From the NCBI RefSeq assembly GCF_002005565.1, contig NZ_BDJC01000009.1, forward strand, positions 1 to 64,000: a stretch of 64,000 nt of DNA, read 5' to 3'. The DNA is from Streptomyces sp. JHA26. Its GTDB lineage: Bacteria; Actinomycetota; Actinomycetes; Streptomycetales; Streptomycetaceae. Below the pieces are notes generated by a model. That model made no database searches and was not told where the DNA came from. It was given only the letters and a program-made list of their open reading frames with translations. A program made the translations under genes and the position numbers. Below, piece after piece: positions 34,939 to 43,515 of this stretch (positions are counted from its first letter, which is position 1; the number at the start of each line of letters is the position of its first letter).

Positions 34939-36045
34939 TCAGCTGTCGTAGTCGACGGTCAGCGTGTCGGACGCCGGGTACGACTGGCAGGTCAGGACGT
35001 AGCCGGCGTCGACCTCGGCGGGTTCGAGGGCGTAGTTGCGCCGCATGTCGGCCCTGCCGTCGGTGACCAGGGCGCGGCAGGTGCCGCAGACGCCGCCCTT
35101 GCAGGCGAACGGCAGGTCGGGCCGGGTCTGCTGGGCGCCGTCGAGGAGGGTCCGCTCCCGGGACAGGGAGGCCGTCGTGGACCGGCCGTCCAGGGTGATG
35201 GTGACCTCGCTGACCGGTCCCTCGGGCCCGGTCTCCTCGTGGCGCGCCTCGCGCACCGGCTCGTCGTCGGCGTAGAACAGCTCGCGGTGGACGCGGTCCG
35301 CGGGCACGCCGAGGCCGGTCAGGACCCGCTGGGCGTCGAGGACCATGCCGTGCGGGCCGCACAGCCACCAGTGGTCGGCGTTCTCCACGTCGACCAGGGC
35401 GTCGACGAGCGCCGCGAGCCGTTCGGCGTCCAGGCGGCCGGAGAGCACCTCGGCCTCCCGGGGCTCGCGGGAGAGCACGTGGGCGAGCTGGAAGCGGGCG
35501 GGGTGCAGGTCCTTCAGGTCGGCCAGCTCGTCGGCGAACATCACCGTGTCGGTGCGGCGGTTGCCGTAGAACAGGGTGACGGTGGAGCGGTCGTCGGCGG
35601 CCAGCACCGACTCGGCGATGGACAGCATGGGCGTGATGCCGGAGCCCGCCGCGATGAGCACGTGGTGGCCGGGGGTGGTGAGATCGGGGGTGAACAGGCC
35701 GGTGGGGGCCATCACCTCGACCGTGTCGCCGGGCCGTACCTCGTTGACGAGCCACGACGAGAACAGGCCGCCGGGCACCACGCGGACGCCGATGCGCGGC
35801 GAGGAGCCGGCCGGTGAGCAGATCGAGTAGGAGCGGCGCTCGTCGCGGCCGTCGATCTCGCGCCGCAGCGTGAGCGACTGCCCCGGCGCGAAGGCGAACT
35901 CCCCGGCCAGTTCGTCCGGGACGTCGAAGCCGACGGCGACCGCGTCCGCGCACAGGCGCCGGACGGTGGCGACGCGCAGACGGTGGAAGGCCGGACGGCG
36001 GCGGACGCGTGCCGGGACGGCCGAGGCGGGGGCGGTCGGGGCCAT
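34939..36045 (-). CDS. paaE: Phenylacetyl-CoA epoxidase reductase subunit
   Basis: A 368-residue iron-sulfur flavoprotein reductase: FAD-binding ferredoxin-reductase domain ('RRSYSICSPAG', about 88-98), NAD(P)-binding domain ('HVLIAAGSGITPMLSI'), and C-terminal plant-type 2Fe-2S domain with the CX4CX2C ligands ('ACKGGVCGTC') and a final Cys ('VLTCQS'). It passes electrons from NADPH to the PaaAC oxygenase, which epoxidises phenylacetyl-CoA. Last gene of paaABCDE; its ATG (36045-36043) overlaps the paaD stop by one base. Confidence 0.95.
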   Translation of the reverse strand: MAPTAPASAVPARVRRRPAFHRLRVATVRRLCADAVAVGFDVPDELAGEFAFAPGQSLTLRREIDGRDERRSYSICSPAGSSPRIGVRVVPGGLFSSWLVNEVRPGDTVEVMAPTGLFTPDLTTPGHHVLIAAGSGITPMLSIAESVLAADDRSTVTLFYGNRRTDTVMFADELADLKDLHPARFQLAHVLSREPREAEVLSGRLDAERLAALVDALVDVENADHWWLCGPHGMVLDAQRVLTGLGVPADRVHRELFYADDEPVREARHEETGPEGPVSEVTITLDGRSTTASLSRERTLLDGAQQTRPDLPFACKGGVCGTCRALVTDGRADMRRNYALEPAEVDAGYVLTCQSYPASDTLTVDYDS

Positions 36046-36551
36046 CAGATCTCCTTGACGTACTCGAACGGTTCGCGGCAGACCCGGCAGCGCCACAGCG
36101 CCTTGCAGGACGTGGCGGCGAAACGGGAGGTCTCCTCGGTGTCCGTCGCACCGCACCGGGGGCAGGGCACCGTGCGCCGGGTCGGCGACAGCACGAGGGG
36201 GACGGCGCCGCGGGGGGCGGCGCCGGGCGGGGCGATGCCGTGCTCGGCGAGCTTGCGACGGCCGGACTCGGTGATCCAGTCGCTGGTCCAGGGCGGGCTG
36301 AGCACCGTGCGGATCTCCACCCGCGCGTACCCCGCCTCCCGCAGCCGCGCGGCGACGTCCGCCCGCATCTCGGCCATGGCGGGGCACCCGGAGTAGGTGG
36401 GGGTCAGACTCGCGACCACCGTGCCGTCCTCGGTCATCTCGACGTCGCGCAGGACACCGAGGTCGGCGAGGGTCAGCATGGGCAGCTCCGGGTCCGGCAC
36501 CCGCTCGGCGATGCGCCGGGCGTGCCGGGCGTCCGGCCGGGTGGTCACCAT
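36045..36551 (-). CDS. paaD: Phenylacetyl-CoA epoxidase subunit PaaD
   Basis: A 168-residue protein with an N-terminal DUF59/MIP18-like domain ('VPDPELPMLTLADLGVLRDVEMTEDGTVVASLTPTYSGCPAM') and a C-terminal zinc-ribbon-like CPxC...CxxC segment ('CPRCGATDTEETSRF'...'CRVC'). It is thought to help assemble the metal centre or Fe-S cluster of the oxygenase. Its ATG overlaps the paaC end by seven bases. Confidence 0.94.
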   Translation of the reverse strand: MVTTRPDARHARRIAERVPDPELPMLTLADLGVLRDVEMTEDGTVVASLTPTYSGCPAMAEMRADVAARLREAGYARVEIRTVLSPPWTSDWITESGRRKLAEHGIAPPGAAPRGAVPLVLSPTRRTVPCPRCGATDTEETSRFAATSCKALWRCRVCREPFEYVKEI

Positions 36552-37372
36552 GTCGCCTCCGGGTGGGCGCGGGCCACGCTCTGCAACTCGGCGAGCAGGG
36601 GCGCGAGGTGCTCGGTGTGCTCGCCCTCGCGGCCGGAGCCGGGCAGCGGCCGGTACACCGGCATCGGCAGTCCGGCCGCCTCGGTGACCTGGCGCAGGAC
36701 GTCGGTGAGCTCGTCGCGCACGTCGTACGCGGCGTGCAGCTCGCCGAGGTAGGGGGCGACCTGCTCCAGCGCCGTGCGCATCCTGCGGTGGGACTCGTCC
36801 GTGCCGTCGCCGAGGCGCACCGCCCACTCGGCCGCGTACTGCCGGTGGTACGTCAGTTCCTTGACGCCCTTGGCCGCGACCGCCGCGAGGACCGGGTCGG
36901 GGTGGGACACGAGCCGCTCGAAGTGCGCGAGGCGCCAGGCGGAGAGCACCAGCAGCCGGACGACGGCGAACGCGAAGTCGCCGCGCGGCAGTTCGGCCAG
37001 GCGTACGTTGCGGAAGTCGTCCGCGTCGCGGAAGTAGGCGTAGGCGTCCTCGTCGCGTCCCGTGCCGTCGGTCTGGCCGGCGCGGGAGTAGAGCAGGCGC
37101 GCCTGGCCGAGGAGGTCGAGGCCGATGTTGGCCAGCGCCACCTCCTCCTCCAGCTCGGGGGCGCGGGTGACCCATTCGGCGAGCCGCTGCGCCGAGACCA
37201 GGGCGTCGTCGGCGAGCGCCACGCACTGGGCGGCCAGTTCACCGGTGTCGACGCCCTCGGGCACGGTGGTGTCCACGCCGTGCAGCGGGTCCTCGAAGCC
37301 GGTGCCGTAGGCCCAGCGGGTGTCGTCCTCGTGTCCCTCGGCGAGGGTCATGTAGACGTGGTCGTCGCTCAT
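36545..37372 (-). CDS. paaC: Phenylacetyl-CoA epoxidase structural subunit
   Basis: A 275-residue ferritin-like protein, the non-catalytic partner of PaaA in the epoxidase core. 'ELAAQCVALADDALVSAQRLAEWVTRAPELEEEVALANIGLDLLGQARLLYS' and 'GVKELTYHRQYAAEWAVRLGDGT' are characteristic. It overlaps paaD by seven bases and follows paaB by nine, within one operon. Confidence 0.94.
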   Translation of the reverse strand: MSDDHVYMTLAEGHEDDTRWAYGTGFEDPLHGVDTTVPEGVDTGELAAQCVALADDALVSAQRLAEWVTRAPELEEEVALANIGLDLLGQARLLYSRAGQTDGTGRDEDAYAYFRDADDFRNVRLAELPRGDFAFAVVRLLVLSAWRLAHFERLVSHPDPVLAAVAAKGVKELTYHRQYAAEWAVRLGDGTDESHRRMRTALEQVAPYLGELHAAYDVRDELTDVLRQVTEAAGLPMPVYRPLPGSGREGEHTEHLAPLLAELQSVARAHPEATW

Positions 37373-37381
37373 GCCCTGCTC

Positions 37382-37675
37382 CTAGATGTGGGGGACGTCG
37401 TCGGGGATGTCGTAGAAGGTGGGGTGGCGGTAGACCTTGTCGGCGCTGGGGGCGAAGAAGGGGTCCTTCTCGTCGCGGGTGGAGGCGGCGATGTGCTCGG
37501 AGCGCACCACCCATATGCTGACGCCCTCGTTGCGCCGGGTGTAGAGGTCGCGGGCGTGGGTGAGGGCCATCGCGTCGTCGGCGGCGTGCAGCGAGCCGAC
37601 GTGGACGTGGTTGAGGCCGCGCTTGCCGCGCACGAACACCTCGTACAGCGGCCAGTCCTGCTTCGCGGAGGTCAT
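37382..37675 (-). CDS. paaB: Phenylacetyl-CoA epoxidase subunit PaaB
   Basis: A 97-residue small subunit ('[55 protein letters not shown]') that bridges PaaAC heterodimers in the complex. Its start overlaps the paaA stop by four bases, and the length is normal. Confidence 0.95.
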   Translation of the reverse strand: MTSAKQDWPLYEVFVRGKRGLNHVHVGSLHAADDAMALTHARDLYTRRNEGVSIWVVRSEHIAASTRDEKDPFFAPSADKVYRHPTFYDIPDDVPHI

Positions 37676-38649
37676 GCCGCCGCTCCCTTCTGCGTACGGG
37701 CGGCCTGCTTGGCCGCGTGGGCGGTGGCCGCCTCGCGGACCCAGGCGCCCTCCTCGTGGGCGGTGCGCCGCCGTTCCATCCGCTGCGCGTTGCACGGGCC
37801 GTCGCCCTTGATGACCCGCGTCAGCTCGTCCCAGTCGGGGGTGCCGAAGTCGTGGTGCCCGGTCTCCTCGTTCCAGCGCAGTTCCGGGTCGGGCAGGGTG
37901 ACGCCGAGCTTCTCGGCCTGGGGGACGGTCATGTCGACGAAGCGCCGGCGCAGTTCGTCGTTGCTGTGCCGCTTGATCTTCCAGGCCATCGACTGCGCCG
38001 AGTTGGGCGAGGCGTCGTCGGGCGGGCCGAACATCATCAGCGACGGCCACCACCAGCGGTTCACCGCGTCCTGCACCATCTCGCGCTGGGCGTCGGTGCC
38101 GCGCATCATCGTCATCAGCAGCTCGTAGCCCTGGCGCTGGTGGAAGGACTCCTCCTTGCAGATGCGCACCATGGCGCGCGCGTAAGGGCCGTAGGAGCTG
38201 CGGCACAGCGGCACCTGGTTGCAGATCGCGGCGCCGTCCACGAACCAGCCGATCACGCCGACGTCGGCGAAGCTGAGGGTGGGGTAGTTGAAGATCGACG
38301 AGTACTTCTGCCGGCCCTCGATCAGCCGCTCGGTGAGGTCGGCCCGGTCGGCGCCGAGCGTCTCGGCCGCCGAGTACAGGTACAGGCCGTGCCCGGCCTC
38401 GTCCTGGACCTTGGCGAACAGGATCGCCTTGCGGCGCAGCGACGGGGCGCGGGTGATCCACTCGCCCTCGGGCTGCATGCCGATGATCTCCGAGTGCGCG
38501 TGCTGCGCGACCTGCCGGATCAGCGTCTTCCGGTAGCCCTCCGGCATCCAGTCGCGCGGCTCGATCCGCTGGTCGTGCGCGATCGTCGCGTCGAAGTGCT
38601 CCTGCAGCCCCTCGGGGGGCGGCGCCTCGGCGGCGTGTGTCGTGGTCAT
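37672..38649 (-). CDS. paaA: Phenylacetyl-CoA epoxidase catalytic subunit
   Basis: A 325-residue di-iron ferritin-like oxygenase subunit. Carboxylate/His ligands lie in '[17 protein letters not shown]' (about 81-97) and '[15 protein letters not shown]' (about 163-177). It inserts one oxygen atom into phenylacetyl-CoA to give the ring-1,2-epoxide. First gene of the operon; the upstream region carries a PaaR-like operator. A 14-residue acidic N-terminus and a Lys/Ala-rich C-terminal tail are minor features. Confidence 0.96.
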   Translation of the reverse strand: MTTTHAAEAPPPEGLQEHFDATIAHDQRIEPRDWMPEGYRKTLIRQVAQHAHSEIIGMQPEGEWITRAPSLRRKAILFAKVQDEAGHGLYLYSAAETLGADRADLTERLIEGRQKYSSIFNYPTLSFADVGVIGWFVDGAAICNQVPLCRSSYGPYARAMVRICKEESFHQRQGYELLMTMMRGTDAQREMVQDAVNRWWWPSLMMFGPPDDASPNSAQSMAWKIKRHSNDELRRRFVDMTVPQAEKLGVTLPDPELRWNEETGHHDFGTPDWDELTRVIKGDGPCNAQRMERRRTAHEEGAWVREAATAHAAKQAARTQKGAAA

Positions 38650-38665
38650 CGATACCAGCCTCCCC

Positions 38666-38685
38666 TACCGACCATTCGTTCGGTA
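38666..38685. promoter_or_regulatory. PaaR-like operator, paaA side
   Basis: TACCGACCATTCGTTCGGTA is a partial palindrome (arms TACCGA / TCGGTA) 16 bp upstream of the paaA ATG. It shares the core ACCGACCATTCG with the reverse complement of a second site 130 bp away, which marks a common regulator, probably the TetR-family PaaR. Confidence 0.65.
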
Positions 38686-38768
38686 TCAGTCTGACGTGTT
38701 TCCCGGGACCGGGCAAGCCCCGGGGCCGGCCGCCTTCCCGACCTGCGGCACAGAGCGGCGTCCGCCTC

Positions 38769-38797
38769 TTGACAGGCCACGATGCGACTGGATTACT
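38769..38797 (+). promoter_or_regulatory. paaI promoter (-35 TTGACA, -10 ATTACT)
   Basis: A perfect -35 TTGACA (38769-38774) and -10 ATTACT (38792-38797) at 17-bp spacing predict transcription starting near 38804, just upstream of the second operator. Confidence 0.6.
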
Positions 38798-38815
38798 GGG
38801 CCGTGCCGCACGGTA

Positions 38816-38829
38816 ACCGAATGGTCGGT
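38816..38829. promoter_or_regulatory. PaaR-like operator, paaI side
   Basis: ACCGAATGGTCGGT lies just downstream of the predicted paaI transcription start and 11 bp before the paaI start codon. A repressor bound here would block initiation or elongation. Confidence 0.65.
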
Positions 38830-38840
38830 CGGGACACAAG

Positions 38841-39326
38841 GTGGTGGATGGCGTGGTGCAGACCGCTGGGCCGAGGACGTCGGCGGAGGTGATGTTCGCC
38901 GCGGACGAGGCGTCCCGTCGTCTCGGGATCGAGCTGCTGGAGCACGGTGAGGGGACGGCCGTGCTCCGCATGACCGTGACCCCCGCGATGGTGAACGGAC
39001 ACCGCATCGCCCACGGCGGCTACCTGTTCCTGCTCGCGGACACCGCCTTCGCCTGCGCCTGCAACAGCCACGGCCCCGTGACCGTCGCCGCCGGCGCCGA
39101 CATCGTGTTCGTCGCCCCGGCGCGCGAGGGCGACGTGCTCGTGGCGCGGGCCGAGGAACGCACGCGGTACGGCCGCAGCGGCGTCTACGACGTGACCGTG
39201 CGGCGCGGCGAGGAAGTGATCGCGGAGTTCCGCGGACGCAGCCGCAGCGTCCGGGGCTCGACGAAGGACACGGCGGCGGATCCGGCTGCGGACGGGACGC
39301 CGGGCACGACGAAGGAGTCGCGATGA
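38841..39326 (+). CDS. paaI: Hydroxyphenylacetyl-CoA thioesterase
   Basis: A 161-residue hotdog-fold thioesterase with the PaaI signature 'VNGHRIAHGGYLFLLADTAFACACN' (about 52-76), whose Asp and HGG region form the active site. It removes CoA from dead-end thioesters to spare CoA. GTG at 38841 is used; GTGs at 38844, 38853 and 38856 are in frame and the ribosome site is ambiguous. Its stop overlaps the paaK ATG by four bases. Confidence 0.93.
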   Translation: MVDGVVQTAGPRTSAEVMFAADEASRRLGIELLEHGEGTAVLRMTVTPAMVNGHRIAHGGYLFLLADTAFACACNSHGPVTVAAGADIVFVAPAREGDVLVARAEERTRYGRSGVYDVTVRRGEEVIAEFRGRSRSVRGSTKDTAADPAADGTPGTTKESR

Positions 39327-40684
39327 TCAGCGAACCGACGACCGGCGGACCGACGGCCACCGCGGCCCCCGCCTCCCGTCTCGGGCGCCCCCTCCCCCAG
39401 GACCTGCTGGACGACGGCGAGCGTCTGACCGGCGAGCAGCTGCGCGAGCTCCAGCTCGACCGTCTGCGCGCGACCCTGCGGCACGCCTACGAGAACGTGG
39501 AGCTGTACCGGAAGAAGTTCGACGCGGCCGGGGTGAAGCCCGACGACTGCCGCAGCCTGGCCGACCTGTCGCGGTTCCCCTTCACCACCAAGGCCGACCT
39601 GCGGGACACCTACCCCTTCGGCATGTTCGCCGTCCCGATGTCCGAGGTGCGGCGCGTCCACGCCTCCAGCGGCACCACCGGCCGCCCCACCGTCGTCGGG
39701 TACACGGACGGCGACCTGTCCATGTGGGCGGACGTCATCGCCCGCTCGATCCGGGCCGCCGGCGGCCGTCCGGGCCACAAGGTCCACATCTCGTACGGCT
39801 ACGGCCTGTTCACCGGTGGCCTGGGCGCGCACTACGGTGCCGAACGCGCCGGATGCACCGTGATCCCCGCCTCCGGCGGCATGACGGCCCGGCAGGTGCA
39901 GATCATCCAGGACTTCCGGCCCGAGATCATCATGGTGACCCCGTCCTACATGCTCACCCTGCTCGACGAGTTCGAGCGGCAGGGCATCGATCCGCGCACC
40001 AGCTCCCTCGAGGTGGGCATCTTCGGCGCCGAGCCGTGGACCGAGGAGATGCGCCGCGAGATCGAGGAGCGCATGGGCATCCACGCCGTCGACATCTACG
40101 GCCTGTCCGAGGTCATCGGCCCGGGCGTGGCACAGGAGTGCGTGGAGACCAAGGACGGACTGCACGTGTGGGAGGACCACTTCTACCCCGAGGTGGTCGA
40201 CCCGCTCACGGACGCGGTGCTGGCCGAGGGCGAGGAGGGAGAGATCGTCTTCACCTCGCTCACCAAGGAGGCGCTCCCCGTCATCCGTTACCGCACCCGT
40301 GATCTGTCCCGGCTGCTGCCCGGGACCGCCCGGCCCGCCTTCCGCCGGATGCAGAAGGTCACCGGCCGCTGCGACGACATGATCATCCTGCGCGGGGTGA
40401 ACGTCTTCCCCACCCAGATCGAGGAGATCGTGCTGCGCACCCCCGGTGTGGCGCCCCACTTCCAGATCCAGCTCACCGAGCGCGGGCGCATGGACCACAT
40501 GGTCGTCCGCGTCGAGGCCCGCCCGGACGCCGGCCCCGAGCAGCGCGAGGCCGCCGCGCGGGCGATCGGTCAGGGGGTGAAGGACGGTGTCGGCATCACC
40601 GTCGAGGTGGCCGTCGTCGACCCCGGGACGCTGGAGCGTTCGGTCGGCAAGATCCGCCGGGTGAAGGACCTCCGTCGGTCCTGA
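39323..40684 (+). CDS. paaK: Phenylacetate-CoA ligase
   Basis: A 453-residue adenylate-forming ligase. The ATP-binding 'ASSGTTGRPTVVGYT' (about 113-127), 'YGYGLFTGGLGAHYGAE', 'IYGLSEVIGPGVAQEC' and 'GRCDDMIILRGVNVFPTQIEE' motifs are conserved. It activates phenylacetate with ATP and CoA, the first step of the pathway. Translationally coupled to paaI by a four-base overlap; divergent from paaABCDE. Confidence 0.96.
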   Translation: MISEPTTGGPTATAAPASRLGRPLPQDLLDDGERLTGEQLRELQLDRLRATLRHAYENVELYRKKFDAAGVKPDDCRSLADLSRFPFTTKADLRDTYPFGMFAVPMSEVRRVHASSGTTGRPTVVGYTDGDLSMWADVIARSIRAAGGRPGHKVHISYGYGLFTGGLGAHYGAERAGCTVIPASGGMTARQVQIIQDFRPEIIMVTPSYMLTLLDEFERQGIDPRTSSLEVGIFGAEPWTEEMRREIEERMGIHAVDIYGLSEVIGPGVAQECVETKDGLHVWEDHFYPEVVDPLTDAVLAEGEEGEIVFTSLTKEALPVIRYRTRDLSRLLPGTARPAFRRMQKVTGRCDDMIILRGVNVFPTQIEEIVLRTPGVAPHFQIQLTERGRMDHMVVRVEARPDAGPEQREAAARAIGQGVKDGVGITVEVAVVDPGTLERSVGKIRRVKDLRRS

Positions 40685-40804
40685 CCGGGGGAAACGTGAG
40701 CACCGACACAGCAGTTCACCGTGCGCACCGGTGTGCCGGGGGATGCGGATGGGCAAGGAACGCATGATCGGGGGAGGTTCGTGTCCGTCCTGAGGGGAAA
40801 ACCC

Positions 40805-42103
40805 GTGCGAGTGTGTGTGATCGGTGCCGGTCTGTCGGGGTTGGCTGTGGCCCGTGCCCTCAACGACCGTGGTATCGAGTTCGTCTGCCTGGAGAAGGCT
40901 CCCGACGTCGGGGGGATCTGGCGTCAGCCGCAGGCGGGTGAGCGCGGCCCGGGGTACCAGTCACTGCACCTCAACACCGCCAAGCAGCTGACCTGTTACG
41001 CCGACTTCCCGATGCCGTCGTCGTACCCGCTCTATCCGCGGCACAGCGATGTCGCCGCCTACCTGCGGTCGTTCGCCGAGTGGGCCGGCGTGCTGGACCG
41101 CGTGGAGCTGCGCACCGAGGTCGTCTCGGTCGGCCGGGAAGCGGACGGCGCGTGGACGGTCACCGGCCGGAACGCGGACGGCGAGGTGTCGTCACGTCGG
41201 TTCGAGCACGTGATCGTCGCCTCGGGGCACCACAGCGAGCCCGCCCTGCCCGACCCCCTTCCGTCGGGCGCCGCCTCCTTCACCGGACGGATCCTGCACT
41301 CCCTCGACTACCGCGACGGCAGCGACTTCGCCGGGCAGCGCACCGTCGTGGTCGGCCTGGGCGCGTCGGCGGTGGACATCGCGGCGGACCTCTCCCGGCA
41401 CGCCGCGCAGACCGTGCTGTCGGTGCGCCGGGGACTGCACATCGTGCCCAAGCAGCTCTTCGGGATGTCGGTCGACGAGATCGCCAATGCTCCCTGGTGG
41501 GCCGCCATGTCCTTCGCCGAGCAGCGCCGCTTCGTGGAGCAGGCCCTGCTCGTCGCGCGGGGCAGGCTCTCCGACTACGGGCTGCCCGAACCCGACCACC
41601 CGGTCTTCTCCTCGGCCGTCACCCTCTCGGACGAGATCCTCAGCCGGATCCGGCACGGCGCGGTGACCCCGAAGCCGGCGATCGACTCCTTCGACGGCAG
41701 CCGGGTCGTCTTCACCGACGGCACCGGTGTGGAGGCGGACGCGGTCGTCTACTGCACCGGCTTCCACATGGCCTTCCCCTTCCTGCCCCCGGACTGCCCG
41801 CTGGGACCGGACGGCTCGGTGGAGCTGTACCGGCGGGTCGTCCCGGCCGGCCGGCCCGGTCTGTACTTCGTCGGCCTGGTGCGGCCCGTGGGCGCGATCA
41901 CCCGGCTGGTGGAGGCCCAGGCGGAGTGGGTGACGCGGATCATCGGCGGCGAGGCGGTGCTGCCCGGCGAGGACGAGATGCGCGAGGAGATCGGCGCGTA
42001 CCTCGACGGGATCGCCCAGCGCTACGGCAGGACCCGGGGCGCCTCGATCCAGGTCGACGTGGGCCCGTACCTGAGCGAGTTCCGCGAGACGCTCAACGTG
42101 TAG
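40805..42103 (+). CDS. Flavin-containing monooxygenase (SCO7468-like)
   Basis: A 432-residue FMO: FAD loop GAGLSG (7-12), the FMO fingerprint '[11 protein letters not shown]' (FxGxxxHxxxY, about 160-170), and NADPH loop 'GLGASA'. In S. coelicolor the orthologous position is held by the flavin monooxygenase reported to convert 5-dimethylallyl-tryptophan to the acetaldoxime (from memory). Gene order with paaK and the prenyltransferase is the same here. GTG 40805 was chosen because GAGGGG lies 7 nt upstream; GTG 40781 is in frame. It ends at a terminator facing the prenyltransferase. Confidence 0.9.
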   Translation: MRVCVIGAGLSGLAVARALNDRGIEFVCLEKAPDVGGIWRQPQAGERGPGYQSLHLNTAKQLTCYADFPMPSSYPLYPRHSDVAAYLRSFAEWAGVLDRVELRTEVVSVGREADGAWTVTGRNADGEVSSRRFEHVIVASGHHSEPALPDPLPSGAASFTGRILHSLDYRDGSDFAGQRTVVVGLGASAVDIAADLSRHAAQTVLSVRRGLHIVPKQLFGMSVDEIANAPWWAAMSFAEQRRFVEQALLVARGRLSDYGLPEPDHPVFSSAVTLSDEILSRIRHGAVTPKPAIDSFDGSRVVFTDGTGVEADAVVYCTGFHMAFPFLPPDCPLGPDGSVELYRRVVPAGRPGLYFVGLVRPVGAITRLVEAQAEWVTRIIGGEAVLPGEDEMREEIGAYLDGIAQRYGRTRGASIQVDVGPYLSEFRETLNV

Positions 42104-42128
42104 CCGCCCCGCGCTCCGCCTGCGCCGG

Positions 42129-42163
42129 GAGGGCCCCTCGGTGACGACCGCCGAGGGGCCCTC
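42129..42163. terminator. Bidirectional hairpin terminator
   Basis: A perfect 13-bp stem (42129-42141 / 42151-42163) with a 9-nt loop between the convergent FMO and prenyltransferase genes. Confidence 0.85.
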
Positions 42164-42183
42164 GGCCGTGCCGGGCGCTTTGC

Positions 42184-43311
42184 TCAGTGCACCGCCACCG
42201 GGTCCCGGACCTCCCGGACGGCCGGCGGTCTGACCGCGTACGCCTCCGAGGAGAGGTACGCCGTCACCCGCGGCGCGCGGTCCTGCTGGTGGGCCAGCGC
42301 CAGGTAGGCGATCAGGCCCACCCCGTCCTCCGGCCGGCGCCCGGTCAACGCGGCCAGGGACCGGCCGAGCACGGGGGTGTCGACGCCGTACCGGCGCAGC
42401 ACGCTCACGCCCCGCGCGAGGGCCTCCCCGTCGTGCCGGGCGTAGTCCCGGACGGGGATGTGCAGGGTGAAGCCGCTCGGCCGTGCCGTGCCGGTGTCGG
42501 TGAAGGAGTGGCACGTCAGGCCGGGCCGCCCGGTGAGCCGCGCCACCCGGGTCGCGGCACCCGCCGCCGTGAGGAAGAAGTCCTCGACCGCGGCGGGGTG
42601 GGGGCTCGGGTCCATGCGGCACAACCGCCCGGCCTGCCCGGCCGTCAGGTTGTCGTGCCGCAGGTAGACCTTCACCCGGGGTTCCTCCCAGTCCCCCAGG
42701 TCGAGCGCGACGAACGGATATCCGTCGGCGGCGGGGAGCATGGCGAACGCCTGCCGGTGCCCCAGCCGGTGCAGGGCCTCGCGCACCGTCTCGACGGTGC
42801 GCTCCGGTCCGGAGGCGGCCGGGTTCAGGTACACCTTGACCTTGGGCACGCCGCCGGGCCGCAGTTCCAGCGCGCACCACAGGGCCAGCGGGCCCTGCGG
42901 GGAGCGCGGCAGGAACAGGTCCCGGACCGCGTCGAGCGGGCCGGTGGTGAAGTTCCAGCGTTTCGCCATCGCCCGTACCGTCTCGAGCCCGACGCGACCG
43001 TTGTGAGCCAGGCTGTCTGCGCCGCAGCCGGGTTCCAGGAGCACCCGCAGTGCGGGGGCCGCGCCCGGCTGGAAGGAGAGGGAGAACTCCACCGGGGTGT
43101 GGTCGTCGGACAGGAAGGTGCGGTTGGGCGGCGGCAACGCCAACGACCTGTCGGCCTGGTCCCCCAGGGTGTCCGTCAGGACGCGGGCGTAGGTGTCGAT
43201 GTCGGCCTCGGACAGACCCGCGACCACGCCGAGTCTTCGCAGCTGACCGCTGGTGAAGGCACCGAGGGTCGTGGGGTCCGGCAGCCCGCCGCCCGTGGAC
43301 GCCCCCGTCAC
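42184..43311 (-). CDS. DMATS-type aromatic (tryptophan) prenyltransferase
   Basis: A 375-residue ABBA-fold prenyltransferase. Repeating beta-strand cores of the type 'PVEFSLSFQPGAAPALRVLLEPG', 'GVPKVKVYLNPAASG', 'PRVKVYLRHDNLT' and 'PRVTAYLSSEAYA' are the K-Y-x-x-pattern phosphate-binding strands of fungal/bacterial DMATS enzymes. By synteny with SCO7467 it probably attaches dimethylallyl to C5 of tryptophan. GTG 43311 was chosen: GAGGGA lies ~8 nt upstream and the stop of a leader ORF overlaps it by four bases. It follows the conservon on the same strand. Confidence 0.9.
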   Translation of the reverse strand: MTGASTGGGLPDPTTLGAFTSGQLRRLGVVAGLSEADIDTYARVLTDTLGDQADRSLALPPPNRTFLSDDHTPVEFSLSFQPGAAPALRVLLEPGCGADSLAHNGRVGLETVRAMAKRWNFTTGPLDAVRDLFLPRSPQGPLALWCALELRPGGVPKVKVYLNPAASGPERTVETVREALHRLGHRQAFAMLPAADGYPFVALDLGDWEEPRVKVYLRHDNLTAGQAGRLCRMDPSPHPAAVEDFFLTAAGAATRVARLTGRPGLTCHSFTDTGTARPSGFTLHIPVRDYARHDGEALARGVSVLRRYGVDTPVLGRSLAALTGRRPEDGVGLIAYLALAHQQDRAPRVTAYLSSEAYAVRPPAVREVRDPVAVH

Positions 43312-43415
43312 CGGCCCGTCCCTCGTCGCGGGCGGACAAGAAGATACCCGCCCGTGCGGGCGGGTATCGGAGGGACCGACGGCGGGAGAGCGGCGTTCGT
43401 GGATATGTGGTCCAC
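43308..43415 (-). CDS. Leader ORF (35 codons) upstream of the prenyltransferase
   Basis: A GTG at 43415 preceded by a very strong ribosome site, AAAAGGAGG, opens a 35-codon frame beginning 'MDHISTNAALPPSVPPIP' and ending in 'PRRGTGR'. Its TGA overlaps the prenyltransferase GTG (GTGA). It contains no Trp codon, so it is not a classical trp leader. A terminator-like hairpin lies inside it. The arrangement suggests translational coupling and attenuation; the peptide itself is unrecognised. Confidence 0.55.
   Translation of the reverse strand: MDHISTNAALPPSVPPIPARTGGYLLVRPRRGTGR
43343..43368 (-). terminator. Attenuator-like hairpin within the leader ORF
   Basis: A perfect 11-bp stem (GATACCCGCCC / GGGCGGGTATC) with a 4-nt loop is followed on the minus strand by TTCTTGTCC, a T-rich tail. 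It sits 32 bp before the prenyltransferase start and would terminate transcription unless ribosomes translating the leader ORF disrupt it. Confidence 0.65.
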
Positions 43416-43432
43416 GACACCTCCTTTTACTC

Positions 43433-43458
43433 GTGAGCAACTTGAGCCGCGTGCTCAC
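43433..43458 (-). promoter_or_regulatory. Inverted repeat before the leader ORF
   Basis: GTGAGCA (43433-43439) and TGCTCAC (43452-43458) form a 7-bp dyad with a 12-nt loop, ending 5 bp upstream of the ribosome-binding site. It is either an operator or a leader RNA stem. An AT-rich patch with CATAAAT (minus strand, near 43477-43483) may serve as -10. Confidence 0.4.
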
Positions 43459-43515
43459 TACCCGCGCCGTTGAACATTTATGCGAAAGCGGCTGGTTGGG
43501 CGGATGTTGCGGATA

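Noticed and set aside
43308..43415. Leader as a classical trp attenuator peptide
   Set aside because: The peptide has no Trp codons, so Trp-starvation stalling cannot be the mechanism.
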